A DNA stretch of 64,000 nt, taken from NCBI RefSeq assembly GCF_001613445.1, contig NZ_BDCJ01000012.1, positions 1 to 64,000 on the forward strand. The letters are read 5' to 3'. The notes beneath the pieces were generated by a model. That model ran no database searches. It was not told the DNA's origin and saw only the letters and a program-made list of their open reading frames with translations. A program made the translations under genes and the position numbers. The stretch is from Nocardia grenadensis NBRC 108939. GTDB taxonomy: Bacteria > Actinomycetota > Actinomycetes > Mycobacteriales > Mycobacteriaceae. The stretch's first letter is position 1. Each line of letters begins with the position of its first letter. Below, piece after piece: positions 39,134 to 47,702 of the stretch.

Positions 39134-40711
39134 ATGAGTTCCCCGCGTACCTCGTCGAACCACCCGCTCCGGGGGGCACGCAGGAGTTCGACGCGTTCCG
39201 GCGACGAGCCGGGTTTTCTCTCGCTACCGCCCGATCACGCGCGGGTGCTTCTTTTCGTAGCTTTCCGGCCCGCGGCCTTCGCCCTGGCGGTCGTCGTGGT
39301 CACCATGCTGGTGACCCTCTTCACCGCGGGCAGCGATCTCACCGGTCTCAGCGGCGCGGTGGCAGCCGGCTGGCTCGCCGTGCACCAGGTACCGCTGCTC
39401 ATCGGCAGTACGACGGTGGGCCTGCTACCGGTGCTACCGACCGCGCTGCTGCTGTGGGCCGCGGCCCGGGAAGCCGTCGCCGCAACCGATACCGAACCCA
39501 CCCGGGCCGAACTCGGCTGGTTGTGCGGTGCCGCCATGGGTGGTCCGCTGCTGATCACCGCGGTATGCCTGGCGGTCACCGAGGACGCGTCGGGATCCAT
39601 TGCCCTGCAACGTCCCAACCCGCTGACCGCGTTCGGCTGGGTGCTGCTCCTGCATCTGACCGCCGTACTGTGCGGTATCGCGTTCCGTTGCCGGGAACGC
39701 CTTTTCGAGGGTCTGCCCTATGACGTGATCGCCGCTGCGTACGTGGCGGCCCGCGCCGTATCGCGCCTGCTGGCCGCCGCGGCGGTACTGCTGGTGCTGG
39801 GCCTGCTGCTGCACTGGTCGCGGGTCGGTGAGACCTACGGGGCCGCGGAGGGGATCGTGGACGTGCTCGGGCTCACCCTGCTCTCGCTGCTGTATCTGCC
39901 GAACGCCGCGGTGGCCGCGGTCGGGGTGCTGGTGGGCCCGGGAGTCGAGTTCGGTGCTGCGTCGGTCGGAGTGTTCACCGTGGTCGGTGGACCGATTCCC
40001 GCGGTACCGGTGCTCGCCGCCGTACCGGCGGGCCCGGCCGTGCTGTGGTGGGCCGTGCTGCTGCTCGTACCGGCGGCCGTGGGTGTGTACGGGGGTGTGG
40101 AATCGGCCCGGGTGAGCTACGACCGTCCCGGCGCGCCCTGGGCGCTGCTCGCCGCGGCCGGGCTCGGGAGCGCGGCGCTCACCGCGCTGGCCGCGCTGTC
40201 CGGGGGAGAGCTGGGGAACTTCGGGCGCCTCGGCCTCGAGCTTCCGGTGTTCGCTCTGGCGGTGTTCGCCTGGCTGGCGATTCCCGGCTACGCCGGTCTG
40301 CTGTTCGCGCGCACCTTCGTCGTCTCCTTCCCCACACCGCTGATGCGGCATCCCGACGCGCTGTTCGACCCGGACGATATCGACTACGACGAGGACTATT
40401 ACCCCGACGAGCAGGAGAGCGCCCGGGGCCCGGCGGACCGCGCGCTGCCCGAGCGGCGGCTCCCGGAGCTGCCGGCCGATTCCGCCACCGATCCGAGAGC
40501 CCGCTATGCGGGTCTGCTCGATCGGCCGCCCGCCGAGTCGCCGGGGCCCGAGCAGCCGCTGGAAGTCGAGGCCGAGGTGGTCGAGGACCAGCCGCGCGGA
40601 TCCACCGCGGGGGCCGTCGCCGCCGCGGAGGCGGCACCCGAGATCGTGGATGCCGAAGTGGTCGAACCGGACGCTCTCGACGGGGACGACGGAGACGGTC
40701 GCCGGAGCTGA
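39134..40711 (+). CDS. DUF6350 multi-pass membrane protein (PerM/Rv0955-like)
   Basis: This 525-residue integral membrane protein has about ten hydrophobic helices between residues 38 and 400, followed by an acidic, Pro/Glu/Asp-rich cytoplasmic tail (DPDDIDYDEDYYPDEQE and beyond) of about 110 residues. Family and position match Rv0955 (PerM), which in M. tuberculosis is linked to cell division and persistence. It lies between the DUF5336 gene and purN, as in mycobacteria. The role here is inferred from that orthology. Confidence 0.85.
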   Translation: MSSPRTSSNHPLRGARRSSTRSGDEPGFLSLPPDHARVLLFVAFRPAAFALAVVVVTMLVTLFTAGSDLTGLSGAVAAGWLAVHQVPLLIGSTTVGLLPVLPTALLLWAAAREAVAATDTEPTRAELGWLCGAAMGGPLLITAVCLAVTEDASGSIALQRPNPLTAFGWVLLLHLTAVLCGIAFRCRERLFEGLPYDVIAAAYVAARAVSRLLAAAAVLLVLGLLLHWSRVGETYGAAEGIVDVLGLTLLSLLYLPNAAVAAVGVLVGPGVEFGAASVGVFTVVGGPIPAVPVLAAVPAGPAVLWWAVLLLVPAAVGVYGGVESARVSYDRPGAPWALLAAAGLGSAALTALAALSGGELGNFGRLGLELPVFALAVFAWLAIPGYAGLLFARTFVVSFPTPLMRHPDALFDPDDIDYDEDYYPDEQESARGPADRALPERRLPELPADSATDPRARYAGLLDRPPAESPGPEQPLEVEAEVVEDQPRGSTAGAVAAAEAAPEIVDAEVVEPDALDGDDGDGRRS

Positions 40712-40851
40712 CCACGTCCGGTCCGGGCCGCGGCTCACTGCCGCCGCAGGCGGGCCGGACCGCGTCTACTAGGCTCTATCCGTGCCGCGGGTTCGTTCCC
40801 GCCGGCGGGTGGACCCCGCCCGCCGTTCCTTCGAACTCCAGGAGTAGAGCC

Positions 40852-41499
40852 CTGACCGCCCCGGAACCCACCGATTCCACCCCGGCCGGCCTGGTCGTAC
40901 TCGCCTCGGGGACCGGGTCACTGTTGCGCGCGTTGCTCGACGCCGCGGCCGATCCCGGCTATCCGGCACGGATCCACGCGGTGGGCGTCGACCGGGAGTG
41001 CGCTGCCGTCGAACACGCGACGGCGGCTGGCGTACCCACCTTCCGGGTGGCGGTCGGCGATCACGCCGATCGCGGGGCCTGGGATGTGGCGCTCACCGAG
41101 GCGGTGGCCGGATACTCGCCCGACCTGGTGGTCTGCGCGGGTTTCATGAAGCTGCTGGGCCCGGTGTTCCTGGATCGTTTCGGCGGCCGGATCATCAACA
41201 CCCATCCGGCCCTGCTGCCCGCTTTCCCCGGTGCGCACGGGGTGCGGGACGCACTGGCCTACGGGGTCCGGATCACCGGGACCACCGTGCACCTGGTGGA
41301 TGCCGGCGTGGATACCGGCCCGATCCTGGCCCAGGAGCCCGTCCGGGTCGATCCGGCCGACGACGAGGCCGAATTGCACGAGCGCATCAAAGTTGTGGAG
41401 CGACGGTTGCTGGTGGAGGTTGTCGCCGCCGTCGCGACCCGCGGAATTGTCTCCGATGGACGAAAGGCAGTTATCCCTGATGAGCGAGTTCTCCGGTGA
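40852..41499 (+). CDS. purN: Phosphoribosylglycinamide formyltransferase, CTG start
   Basis: This 215-residue folate-dependent GAR transformylase works in purine synthesis. The nucleotide-binding [16 protein letters not shown], the catalytic Asn/His region [13 protein letters not shown] and the downstream [15 protein letters not shown] with its Asp are present. In frame, no ATG, GTG or TTG lies near the expected N-terminus; CTG at 40852, 6 nt after AGGAGTAGAGCC, gives the normal family length, so a CTG start is proposed. The stop overlaps the purH start (GTGA). Position equals Rv0956. Confidence 0.93.
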   Translation: MTAPEPTDSTPAGLVVLASGTGSLLRALLDAAADPGYPARIHAVGVDRECAAVEHATAAGVPTFRVAVGDHADRGAWDVALTEAVAGYSPDLVVCAGFMKLLGPVFLDRFGGRIINTHPALLPAFPGAHGVRDALAYGVRITGTTVHLVDAGVDTGPILAQEPVRVDPADDEAELHERIKVVERRLLVEVVAAVATRGIVSDGRKAVIPDERVLR

Positions 41500-43058
41500 G
41501 TGAACGCACGCCGATCCGCCGGGCGCTGGTGAGCGTCTACGACAAGACCGGGCTCGTGGAGCTGGCGACCGCGCTGCACGCGGCCGGGGTGGAGCTGGTG
41601 TCCACCGGGTCGACCGCGGCACGGATCGCGGACGCCGGCGTCCCGGTGACCGCGGTCGAGGAGCTGACCGGGTTCCCGGAAACCCTGGACGGCCGGGTCA
41701 AGACCCTGCATCCGCGGGTACACGCGGGCATTCTGGCCGATACCCGCAAGGCCGAACACCTCGAACAGCTCTCCGGACTGGGTATCGAGACCTTCCAGCT
41801 GGTGGTGGTGAACCTCTACCCGTTCAGCGAGACCGTCGCGAGCGGAGCCGGCCCGGACGAATGTGTCGAACAGATCGATATCGGCGGACCGTCGATGGTG
41901 CGCGCCGCGGCCAAGAACCATCCGTCGGTCGCCGTGGTGGTGAACACCGGCGACTACGAGGAGGTCCGCAAGGCCGTCGCCGACGGCGGGTTCACGCTGT
42001 CGGAGCGGATCGCGCTGGCCGCCAAGGCTTTCCAGCACACCGCGAGCTATGACGTCGCCGTGGCGAACTGGATGGCGTCGACGCTGGTCGATAGCCCGGC
42101 CGGGGAAGACGGGTTCCCGTCCTGGATCGGCGCCGTATGGGACCGTGCGGCCGTGCTGCGCTACGGCGAGAACCCGCATCAGCGGGCCGCGCTGTACACC
42201 GACGGTGACGGCGGGCTCGGCCTGGCACGGGCGCGGCAGTTGCACGGCAAGGAGATGTCGTACAACAACTACACCGACGCCGATGCCGCCCGCCGTGCCG
42301 CCTACGACCACGAGGCGCCCGCGGTGGCGATCATCAAACACGCCAACCCCTGCGGTATCGCGACCGGCGCGGATATCGCCGAGGCGCATCGCAAAGCGCA
42401 CGCCTGCGATCCGGTGAGCGCCTACGGCGGCGTCATCGCGACCAACCGTGAGGTTTCGGTGGCGATGGCCCAGCAGGTGGCCGAGATCTTCACCGAGGTG
42501 ATCGTGGCGCCCTCCTACGCCGACGGTGCCATCGAGGTGTTACAGCGCAAGAAGAACATCCGCATCCTGATCGCCGAAGCGCCGGCACCCACGGGTGCCG
42601 AACACCGGCCGGTGAGTGGCGGGCTGCTGCTCCAGGAGCGCGATGTGATCGACGCCGACGGCGACGATCCGGCGAACTGGACCCTCGCGGCCGGCGAGGC
42701 CGCGGACGCGGCGACGCTCGCCGATCTCGAATTCGCCTGGCGCGCCTGTCGAGCCGTGAAATCCAACGCCATCCTGCTGGCCCACGACGGTGCGTCGGTA
42801 GGTGTCGGTATGGGGCAGGTCAACCGGGTCGATTCGGTACGGCTCGCCGTCCAGCGGGCCGGTGATCGCGCCGCGGGTTCGGTGGCGGCCTCGGACGCGT
42901 TCTTCCCGTTCCCCGACGGGCCGCAACTATTGCTGGAAGCCGGTATCCGGGCGATCGTCCAGCCGGGCGGTTCGGTGCGCGACCAGGACACTATCGACGC
43001 GGCGCGGGCGGCCGGGGTGACCATGTACTTCACCGGGTCCCGTCACTTCGCCCACTGA
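41496..43058 (+). CDS. purH: Bifunctional AICAR transformylase/IMP cyclohydrolase
   Basis: This 520-residue bifunctional enzyme catalyses the last two steps of IMP synthesis. The N-terminal MGS-like cyclohydrolase domain ([17 protein letters not shown] to about residue 200, with [12 protein letters not shown]) is followed by the AICAR formyltransferase domain carrying [21 protein letters not shown] and the C-terminal [13 protein letters not shown] 41496 overlaps the purN stop by 4 nt, so purNH are coupled. A perfect hairpin follows. Confidence 0.98.
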   Translation: MSERTPIRRALVSVYDKTGLVELATALHAAGVELVSTGSTAARIADAGVPVTAVEELTGFPETLDGRVKTLHPRVHAGILADTRKAEHLEQLSGLGIETFQLVVVNLYPFSETVASGAGPDECVEQIDIGGPSMVRAAAKNHPSVAVVVNTGDYEEVRKAVADGGFTLSERIALAAKAFQHTASYDVAVANWMASTLVDSPAGEDGFPSWIGAVWDRAAVLRYGENPHQRAALYTDGDGGLGLARARQLHGKEMSYNNYTDADAARRAAYDHEAPAVAIIKHANPCGIATGADIAEAHRKAHACDPVSAYGGVIATNREVSVAMAQQVAEIFTEVIVAPSYADGAIEVLQRKKNIRILIAEAPAPTGAEHRPVSGGLLLQERDVIDADGDDPANWTLAAGEAADAATLADLEFAWRACRAVKSNAILLAHDGASVGVGMGQVNRVDSVRLAVQRAGDRAAGSVAASDAFFPFPDGPQLLLEAGIRAIVQPGGSVRDQDTIDAARAAGVTMYFTGSRHFAH

Positions 43059-43078
43059 GCTGGGCCGACGCGGCAACG

Positions 43079-43118
43079 CCTGTGGCCCTCCGATCCATAG
43101 CGATCGAAGGGCCACAGG
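43079..43118 (+). terminator. Terminator after purNH
   Basis: CCTGTGGCCCT (43079-43089) and AGGGCCACAGG (43108-43118) form a perfect 11-bp stem. The 18-nt loop itself contains a CGATC/GATCG dyad. The next gene is convergent. No T tract follows. Confidence 0.75.
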
Positions 43119-43182
43119 CTGCCACGCCGGGGCGATGGCTTGTCGATCGAGCGTCCGCCCGAAACCGGTCAGCGGAGCGTAT

Positions 43183-43425
43183 TCAGCAATTCGTGGTACC
43201 CGGGACGCAAGCCGACAGGGTTGCGAGCTCGGTGAGCGCCGAACCGGTGGGCACTCCGGCGACTTCCTTGTGTGCCGTATCCGGGACGGATACCCCAACA
43301 GGGGCGGCGGGTTCGAGTGGCAGGCCGGTCCCGGCGATGGCCGTTCCGGTGCCGGCCGATACATTGACGATCGCGGCAGCCGCGATGGCAATCGCGCCCG
43401 CGATCAATGCACTCCGTATATCCAC
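43183..43425 (-). CDS. Small secreted protein with LPLE motif
   Basis: This is a protein of about 80 residues with an N-terminal signal-like stretch (ALIAGAIAIAAAAIVNVSAG), then GLPLEPAAP and a short mature region ending ACVPGTTNC with two Cys that could pair. It is a paralogue of the protein encoded at 43535-43813, sharing signal layout and the GLPLE(x)AAP block. GTG 43425 is preferred; the ATG at 43479 lies inside a perfect dyad that looks like an operator, so the longer start is less likely. The function is unknown. Confidence 0.55.
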   Translation of the reverse strand: MDIRSALIAGAIAIAAAAIVNVSAGTGTAIAGTGLPLEPAAPVGVSVPDTAHKEVAGVPTGSALTELATLSACVPGTTNC

Positions 43426-43467
43426 TATTTTTCTTTTCGGTCGATCGTTGTCGTGAGCGGTCGGCGG

Positions 43468-43491
43468 GGGTACAACCATGTAGTTGTACCC
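43468..43491. promoter_or_regulatory. Perfect 9-bp operator-like dyad
   Basis: GGGTACAAC (43468-43476) and GTTGTACCC (43483-43491) form a perfect inverted repeat with a 6-bp spacer, 43-66 bp upstream of the GTG start of the small secreted protein. The symmetry and spacing resemble binding sites of dimeric regulators. The regulator is not known, and none is encoded nearby. Confidence 0.5.
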
Positions 43492-43512
43492 GGCCCGAGC
43501 CGGAGACCGTTA

Positions 43513-43527
43513 GGGGGCGTATCCCCC
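43513..43527 (-). terminator. Short G/C hairpin after the 43535-43813 gene
   Basis: GGGGG-CGTAT-CCCCC is a 5-bp stem located 7 nt beyond the stop of the minus-strand secreted-protein gene, followed on that strand by CTAACGG. A weak terminator is inferred. Confidence 0.4.
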
Positions 43528-43534
43528 AAGGAGA

Positions 43535-43813
43535 TCACAAGGGAGGGGGGAGGTTGCCGCCGAGGAGGGCTGCGAGGCCGGTGATGAGGGTGCCGAGCAC
43601 CTGTGCCGAACCAGTGGAGATCGGGCCGCTCAACGACGAGCCGCTGGGTTGGTGACCAACGCCGGACCCACTGGAGTCACCCTGCACCATGCGCGGTGCG
43701 GCGGGTGCGGCGGCTTCGAGCGGTAGTCCGGCCGCGGCCGCGGTGCCGGCACCGGCGACCGAGCCGGCTGCGATCGCCAGCGCGGCGATACCACCGATGA
43801 GAGTTTTCTGCAT
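43535..43813 (-). CDS. Small secreted protein with LPLE motif (paralogue)
   Basis: This 92-residue protein starts MQKTLIGGIAALAIAAGSVA, a clear signal peptide ending near GTAAAA, followed by GLPLEAAAPAAP and a Gly/Ser-rich region ending in a second hydrophobic stretch (LITGLAALLGGNLPPPL). It is related to the neighbour at 43183-43425. The ATG follows GAGGAACACGGAT. No domain is recognised; a cell-wall or surface location is inferred from the signal peptide. Confidence 0.6.
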   Translation of the reverse strand: MQKTLIGGIAALAIAAGSVAGAGTAAAAGLPLEAAAPAAPRMVQGDSSGSGVGHQPSGSSLSGPISTGSAQVLGTLITGLAALLGGNLPPPL

Positions 43814-43980
43814 ATCCGTGTTCCTCTTCTGTGGTTCTGGGCACGACCGGTGGCCGTGCGAGAAGCACGCTATGGCACACTCCGGCTGCAGTTGAGCCGC
43901 GAGTTCCTCTGCCCATGTTTTTGGGGGCACGGAATATGTTGCGCTGCGGGCCTCTCCGGGACGACGGATTCGTGACCCCG

Positions 43981-44445
43981 TCAAACAGCGCTGAGCACTT
44001 GCCGGTCGCCCAGCGGGACGTCCAGCTGGATCTCCAGCGTGCCGAAAACGGCCATCATCACGCACATCTTGTCGACGGCGTCGGCGCGGCTGCCGCTGCG
44101 GAGTTCGATGGTGACCGCGCGGTCGTCCGCGGTGGTGGTGACGTCCACGCCGTAGCATTCGGGCACGCCGGTCTCGAAATGGATCGCGATCCGGTCCTCG
44201 GCCATCTTCGTCCACGAGGTGAAGGGGACGGGATGGGCGCCGACAATCGAGGGGTCCGCGGTGAAGAGGTGCCCGGGGTCGGCCGCGGGATCCTCGGTGG
44301 GCGTGGCGGGCGTACTCGCCGGGGCGGGTACGGAGGTCGGGGAGGGGCCGGGCTCCGGATCGGCGGCGCCGTCGCCACCGCAGGCCGAGACCGCGAGGAC
44401 GACGCCGAGAGCCAGGATTGCCGTACATCCCCGCAGTGTGATCAT
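43981..44445 (-). CDS. Lipoprotein of unknown function
   Basis: This is a 154-residue lipoprotein with a signal peptide and a lipobox AVSAC placing the lipidated Cys at residue 22. A Pro/Thr/Ala/Ser linker of about 40 residues leads to a compact C-terminal domain with two Cys (ECYGVDV and KMCVMM). It would be anchored on the outer face of the plasma membrane. The start was taken at MITLRGC (44445), since upstream residues would delay the signal. It lies downstream of the ribosomal cluster but beyond a terminator. The family is not recognised. Confidence 0.7.
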   Translation of the reverse strand: MITLRGCTAILALGVVLAVSACGGDGAADPEPGPSPTSVPAPASTPATPTEDPAADPGHLFTADPSIVGAHPVPFTSWTKMAEDRIAIHFETGVPECYGVDVTTTADDRAVTIELRSGSRADAVDKMCVMMAVFGTLEIQLDVPLGDRQVLSAV

Positions 44446-44504
44446 GCCCACCACTGTAGTGGGCACCGGCATCCGCGCTGCCCGGCCGTGGAGGCGACAG
44501 CCGA

Positions 44505-44537
44505 ACGCCCGGCGCCGCGTGGTGCGGGGCCGGGCGT
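44505..44537 (-). terminator. Terminator of the minus-strand ribosomal operon
   Basis: ACGCCCGGC (44505-44513) and GCCGGGCGT (44529-44537) form a perfect 9-bp stem located 21 nt beyond the rpsR stop and before the lipoprotein gene on the same strand. Confidence 0.65.
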
Positions 44538-44558
44538 CCGGGAGGGATTCGGGTCGTG

Positions 44559-44813
44559 TCAGCGGCTGGTGAAGGGGAGCAGGGCCATTTCGCGCGCGTT
44601 CTTCACCGCGACGGCGACCTGGCGTTGCTGCTGCGGGGTCAGCCCGGTGACCCGGCGGCTGCGGATCTTGCCCCGATCGGAGATGAAGGTGCGCAGCAGA
44701 TTCACATCCTTGTAGTCGACCGTCTCGATACCCGCGGCGATCAGCGGGTTCTTCTTGGGCCGGCGAGCCTGTTCGGCGCGGACCTTCTTCGACGGGCCTC
44801 GTTTGACTGCCAT
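44559..44813 (-). CDS. rpsR: Ribosomal protein bS18, zinc-independent paralogue
   Basis: This 84-residue bS18 carries the family core [26 protein letters not shown] and ends [17 protein letters not shown]. It contains no cysteine at all, whereas the zinc-binding form carries a CxxC near the N-terminus. It is the last gene of the minus-strand operon rpmB-rpmG-rpsN-rpsR. Such C-minus paralogues replace zinc-binding ones under zinc limitation and are controlled by Zur. Confidence 0.96.
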   Translation of the reverse strand: MAVKRGPSKKVRAEQARRPKKNPLIAAGIETVDYKDVNLLRTFISDRGKIRSRRVTGLTPQQQRQVAVAVKNAREMALLPFTSR

Positions 44814-44843
44814 ATGACCGGTTCCTAACTCACGATCGGTGGG

Positions 44844-45149
44844 TTACCAGCTCGATTTGTGCACACCGGGCAACTCTCCCCGATGCGCCATCTCGCGCAC
44901 ACGCACACGCGAAAGGCCGAACTTCCGGAGATAACCGCGCGGTCGCCCGTCGGCGGTGTCCCGATTGCGCAATCGTACCGGACTGGCGTCGCGGGGCAGT
45001 CGGCGCAGGGCCGCCAGGGCGGTCAGGCGCTCGTCTTCGGGTGTGGAGGGTTTACGGATCAGTTCTTTGAGCTCGGCCCGCCGTTCGGCGTAGCGGGCCA
45101 CGACGGCGCGGCGCTGCCGGTCACGGGCGATCTTGGACTTCTTGGCCAT
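44844..45149 (-). CDS. rpsN: Ribosomal protein uS14, zinc-independent paralogue
   Basis: This 101-residue long-form uS14 begins [17 protein letters not shown] and ends [11 protein letters not shown], with [23 protein letters not shown] in the centre. No cysteine is present, unlike the short zinc-binding uS14 (about 61 residues). Its start overlaps the rpmG stop by one base (TGATG). Confidence 0.97.
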   Translation of the reverse strand: MAKKSKIARDRQRRAVVARYAERRAELKELIRKPSTPEDERLTALAALRRLPRDASPVRLRNRDTADGRPRGYLRKFGLSRVRVREMAHRGELPGVHKSSW

Positions 45150-45319
45150 CAGCGCTCCTCCCGGAAGTCGACGTGCCGGCGGACCACGGGGTCGTATTTC
45201 CGCAGGACCATGCGGTCGGGGTCGTTCCGGCGGTTCTTACGGGTGACGTAGGTGTATCCGGTGCCCGCGGTGGAGCGGAGTTTGATCACCGGACGAATAT
45301 CGGTCGATTTCGATGCCAT
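45149..45319 (-). CDS. rpmG: Ribosomal protein bL33, zinc-independent paralogue
   Basis: This short gene encodes 56 residues starting [19 protein letters not shown] and ending [10 protein letters not shown], with the family segment [22 protein letters not shown]. No cysteine is present, so it cannot hold the usual zinc. It overlaps rpsN by one base and follows rpmB after 8 nt. Confidence 0.95.
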   Translation of the reverse strand: MASKSTDIRPVIKLRSTAGTGYTYVTRKNRRNDPDRMVLRKYDPVVRRHVDFREER

Positions 45320-45327
45320 CGGTGCGC

Positions 45328-45564
45328 TCAGATCCGCGTTCCGCGGGCGCGGAGACGGGCCACCACCGCTTCGATCCCGTCGCGGTCGATGGTCTTGATG
45401 CCCTTGGCCGACACATCGAGGGTGATCCGGCGGCCCTCGCTGGGCAGGTAGTAGGTCTTGCGCTGGATATTGGGATCCCAGCGCCGGCTGGTGCGTTTGT
45501 GCGAATGCGAGACGGCCTTGCCGAATCCGGGTTTGCGACCGGTGACCTGACAGTGCGCCGACAT
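45328..45564 (-). CDS. rpmB: Ribosomal protein bL28, zinc-independent paralogue
   Basis: This 78-residue bL28 begins [25 protein letters not shown] and contains [18 protein letters not shown]. Only one Cys (residue 5) is present, so no four-Cys zinc site exists. It is the first gene of the minus-strand operon. A longer in-frame stretch upstream is antisense to mrf and not part of the gene. A Zur-like site lies 27 bp upstream of its ATG. Confidence 0.96.
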   Translation of the reverse strand: MSAHCQVTGRKPGFGKAVSHSHKRTSRRWDPNIQRKTYYLPSEGRRITLDVSAKGIKTIDRDGIEAVVARLRARGTRI

Positions 45565-45590
45565 GGGACTCCCTCCGACGTGAACGATGA

Positions 45591-45606
45591 TGACAATCGT
45601 TTTCGA
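45591..45606. promoter_or_regulatory. Candidate Zur box near rpmB
   Basis: TGACAATCGTTTTCGA resembles the actinobacterial Zur/Fur-family box (an imperfect GAnAATnnTTTTC palindrome). It sits 27 bp upstream of the rpmB start in the divergent promoter region of the zinc-free ribosomal cluster. Confidence 0.55.
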
Positions 45607-45645
45607 CAACGATGGGTCCAGACTGTAGCGTGTGCCCGGTCGTAA

Positions 45646-45661
45646 TTGAAAATCATTACCG
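45646..45661. promoter_or_regulatory. Candidate Zur box near mrf
   Basis: TTGAAAATCATTACCG (reverse complement CGGTAATGATTTTCAA) is close to the Zur-family consensus TGAAAATGATTTTCA. It ends 11 bp before the proposed mrf start, where bound repressor would block transcription. Confidence 0.65.
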
Positions 45662-45672
45662 AAAGGGTAGTG

Positions 45673-47022
45673 GTGTCCCATTCCGCACAACTCCCAGACG
45701 TCATCGATCCCGGAGACCGCCGCACACCGGTCGTGGTCGTCGCCGGCCTGCACGGTGATCCGGCCGGTTCCGTCGACCTCGTCGCGGACGCACTCGGCGC
45801 CGCCGGGGGCACCGTGGTGGTGCGCCACGATCTCGCCGAACTCGGGGAGGGAATCGTGCGCCGCACCGTATCCCAGGGCGGCACCGCCACCGTCTCGGCA
45901 CACGAACTCGCGCATGGCTGCGTCTCCTGCACCCTGAAGGCGGATCTGCTGCCGCTGCTCTGTACTCTCGCGGCCCGGGATTCGGTGCGGCGCATCGTGC
46001 TCGCCCTGGATCCGGCCATCGAAGCGGAGTCGGTGTGCCAGGGGATCGGCGAGGTGGTGGTGGCCGGTGTCGTCGGCCGGGTGGACGGTCCCGCCGCGCG
46101 GGATGTCCGGATAGCCGCCGTGCTCACCGGTCTCGACGCGCGCACCTGGCTCGCTGCGGCGACCGGGGACGAAGCACTGGACGAACTCGGCTGGGCATGG
46201 GCCGACGACGAGCGCACCCTCGCTCAACTGGCAGTCGGGCAGGTCGATTTCGCGGACGCCCTGGTGATCACCGGCGGCGACGCCGTGGACCCGCTGGAAC
46301 GGGCCCGGCTCGGGGCGGTGCTGTCCCGGTTGGTGCCGCTCGCCCCGGCGCTGTGGGCGGGCCCGGACGCCGCGGTGACCACCGGAGCGGTCGAGGAACT
46401 GCTGGCCCGGATTCCGGCGCGGTCCCGGCGCGGACGGGTTTTCGACGCGCATACCCCGCTGTTGCGCGGGCAGCCCCCGCTGGGCGCGGAATGCGGGGTG
46501 GAGCTGGTGGAGTTCGCCGCCGGGCGCCCCTTCCACCCCGAGCGGCTGCACGGGGCGCTGGACGTGTTGTTCGAGGGTGTGGTCACCGCGCGCGGCCGGG
46601 TTTGGCTGGCGACCCAGCCGGACGAGGTGGTGTGGCTGGAATCGGCCGGTGGGGGGCTGCGGATCGGCGGGGCCGGCCGCTGGCTGGCGGCGATGACCGA
46701 AGCCGAACGCGCCGAGGTCGAGCCGGAGCGGCTGGCCATGGCCCGGCTGCGCTGGGACGACAGGTTCGGCGACCGTGACAATTCGCTGGTCGTCCTGGTC
46801 CACGCGGCCGATCCGGACGAGATCCGGCAGGTACTGGACCGGGCGCTGGTCGACGATGCCGAACTGCGGCTGGTCGAGCGGGCACCACATCAGGTGGCCC
46901 GCTGGCCGGATCCGTTCGGCGAATGGCATACCGACCCCTGCGATCCGGACGAACCGTATCCGGCCGCTACCGGCGAGGGCCGGGGCGGCGACATGGGCGA
47001 GCGCGCCCGGAAGGAGAAGTGA
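45673..47022 (+). CDS. mrf: COG0523/CobW-like Mrf, ribosome hibernation factor-recruiting protein
   Basis: This protein of about 449 residues is of the CobW/COG0523 type. Instead of the usual GxxGxGKT P-loop it has [18 protein letters not shown], and in place of CxCC it has [18 protein letters not shown]-terminal CobW-like domain ([17 protein letters not shown] onward) is present. Location among zinc-free ribosomal proteins matches mycobacterial Mrf, which recruits hibernation factor MPY to such ribosomes under zinc starvation. The degenerate P-loop makes GTPase activity doubtful. GTG 45673 is chosen because AAAGGG lies just upstream; GTG 45670 is the alternative. Confidence 0.85.
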   Translation: MSHSAQLPDVIDPGDRRTPVVVVAGLHGDPAGSVDLVADALGAAGGTVVVRHDLAELGEGIVRRTVSQGGTATVSAHELAHGCVSCTLKADLLPLLCTLAARDSVRRIVLALDPAIEAESVCQGIGEVVVAGVVGRVDGPAARDVRIAAVLTGLDARTWLAAATGDEALDELGWAWADDERTLAQLAVGQVDFADALVITGGDAVDPLERARLGAVLSRLVPLAPALWAGPDAAVTTGAVEELLARIPARSRRGRVFDAHTPLLRGQPPLGAECGVELVEFAAGRPFHPERLHGALDVLFEGVVTARGRVWLATQPDEVVWLESAGGGLRIGGAGRWLAAMTEAERAEVEPERLAMARLRWDDRFGDRDNSLVVLVHAADPDEIRQVLDRALVDDAELRLVERAPHQVARWPDPFGEWHTDPCDPDEPYPAATGEGRGGDMGERARKEK

Positions 47023-47291
47023 TGAAAGCCGATATCCATCCCGATTACCATCCCGTCGTCTTCGAGGACGCGAGTACCGGGGCCCGGTTCCTGACCCGTT
47101 CCACGGCCACCGGCGACCGGACCGTCACCTGGACCGACGGTAATACCTATCCGCTGCTGACGGTGGACGTCACCGCGGATTCACATCCCTTCTGGACCGG
47201 CGCGCACCGCGTGCTCGACACCCAGGGCCGGGTGGAGAAATTCGAACGCCGATACGGCCGGCGTGCCGGGCGGACCCGGAAGGAGCACTGA
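47022..47291 (+). CDS. rpmE2: Ribosomal protein bL31 type B
   Basis: This 89-residue type B bL31 begins [20 protein letters not shown] and contains [26 protein letters not shown]. The type A zinc-binding CxxC is absent and there is no cysteine. The start follows AAGGAGAAGTG and overlaps the mrf stop by one base. It belongs to the plus-strand mrf-rpmE2-rpmF unit. Confidence 0.96.
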   Translation: MKADIHPDYHPVVFEDASTGARFLTRSTATGDRTVTWTDGNTYPLLTVDVTADSHPFWTGAHRVLDTQGRVEKFERRYGRRAGRTRKEH

Positions 47292-47292
47292 G

Positions 47293-47466
47293 ATGGCGGT
47301 ACCGAAGCGGAGGATGTCGCGGTCCAATACCCGGAGCCGCCGGTCGAACTGGAAGGCCACCCCGCCGGATCTGGTTCCGGTCACGGTGGATGGTGTGGTG
47401 CATCGGGTGCCGCGGCGTCTGGTCGAGGCGGTCCGCCGCGGCCTGCTGGACCTGAAACGCCGGTGA
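47293..47466 (+). CDS. rpmF: Ribosomal protein bL32, zinc-independent
   Basis: This 57-residue protein begins [21 protein letters not shown], the bL32 signature, and ends [15 protein letters not shown]. The four Cys of zinc-binding bL32 are absent. It starts one base after rpmE2, completing the plus-strand half of the zinc-limitation cluster. Confidence 0.94.
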   Translation: MAVPKRRMSRSNTRSRRSNWKATPPDLVPVTVDGVVHRVPRRLVEAVRRGLLDLKRR

Positions 47467-47702
47467 GTTGTCAGGCCCCCTGGATGCGAAAAGACCGTGG
47501 CGACAGGCTCTTCCGAGCGGAAGCCGAGGTCGATTCTGCGCCGGTGGCAAACCTCCCGCAAGCATAATCATGGCTCCCACCTCGCCTGATCGCCTGCCGG
47601 CCGGTTGCGGACCGAAGGTGGGTGGCGCACCGCTATTTCGGACGGATATGCGGTGAGTTGCGGAAAAACTCGGCGGACTGCTGCTTCAGCGGTCCCTAGC
47701 GG

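Noticed and set aside
38140..39135. Open frame antisense to the DUF5336 gene with Leu/Arg repeats, and the YGQQ tandem DNA repeat as a possible CRISPR
   Set aside because: The repeats are in-frame codons of a low-complexity tail with no unique spacers, and the antisense frame is its shadow.
40045..40851. In-frame extension of purN far upstream from an ATG at 40045
   Set aside because: It overlaps the DUF6350 gene in another frame and is Arg/Gly-rich; purN is of normal length from 40852.
45565..46929. Long minus-strand frame continuing upstream of rpmB
   Set aside because: It is antisense to mrf; rpmB has a clear start (MSAHCQVTG) at 45564.
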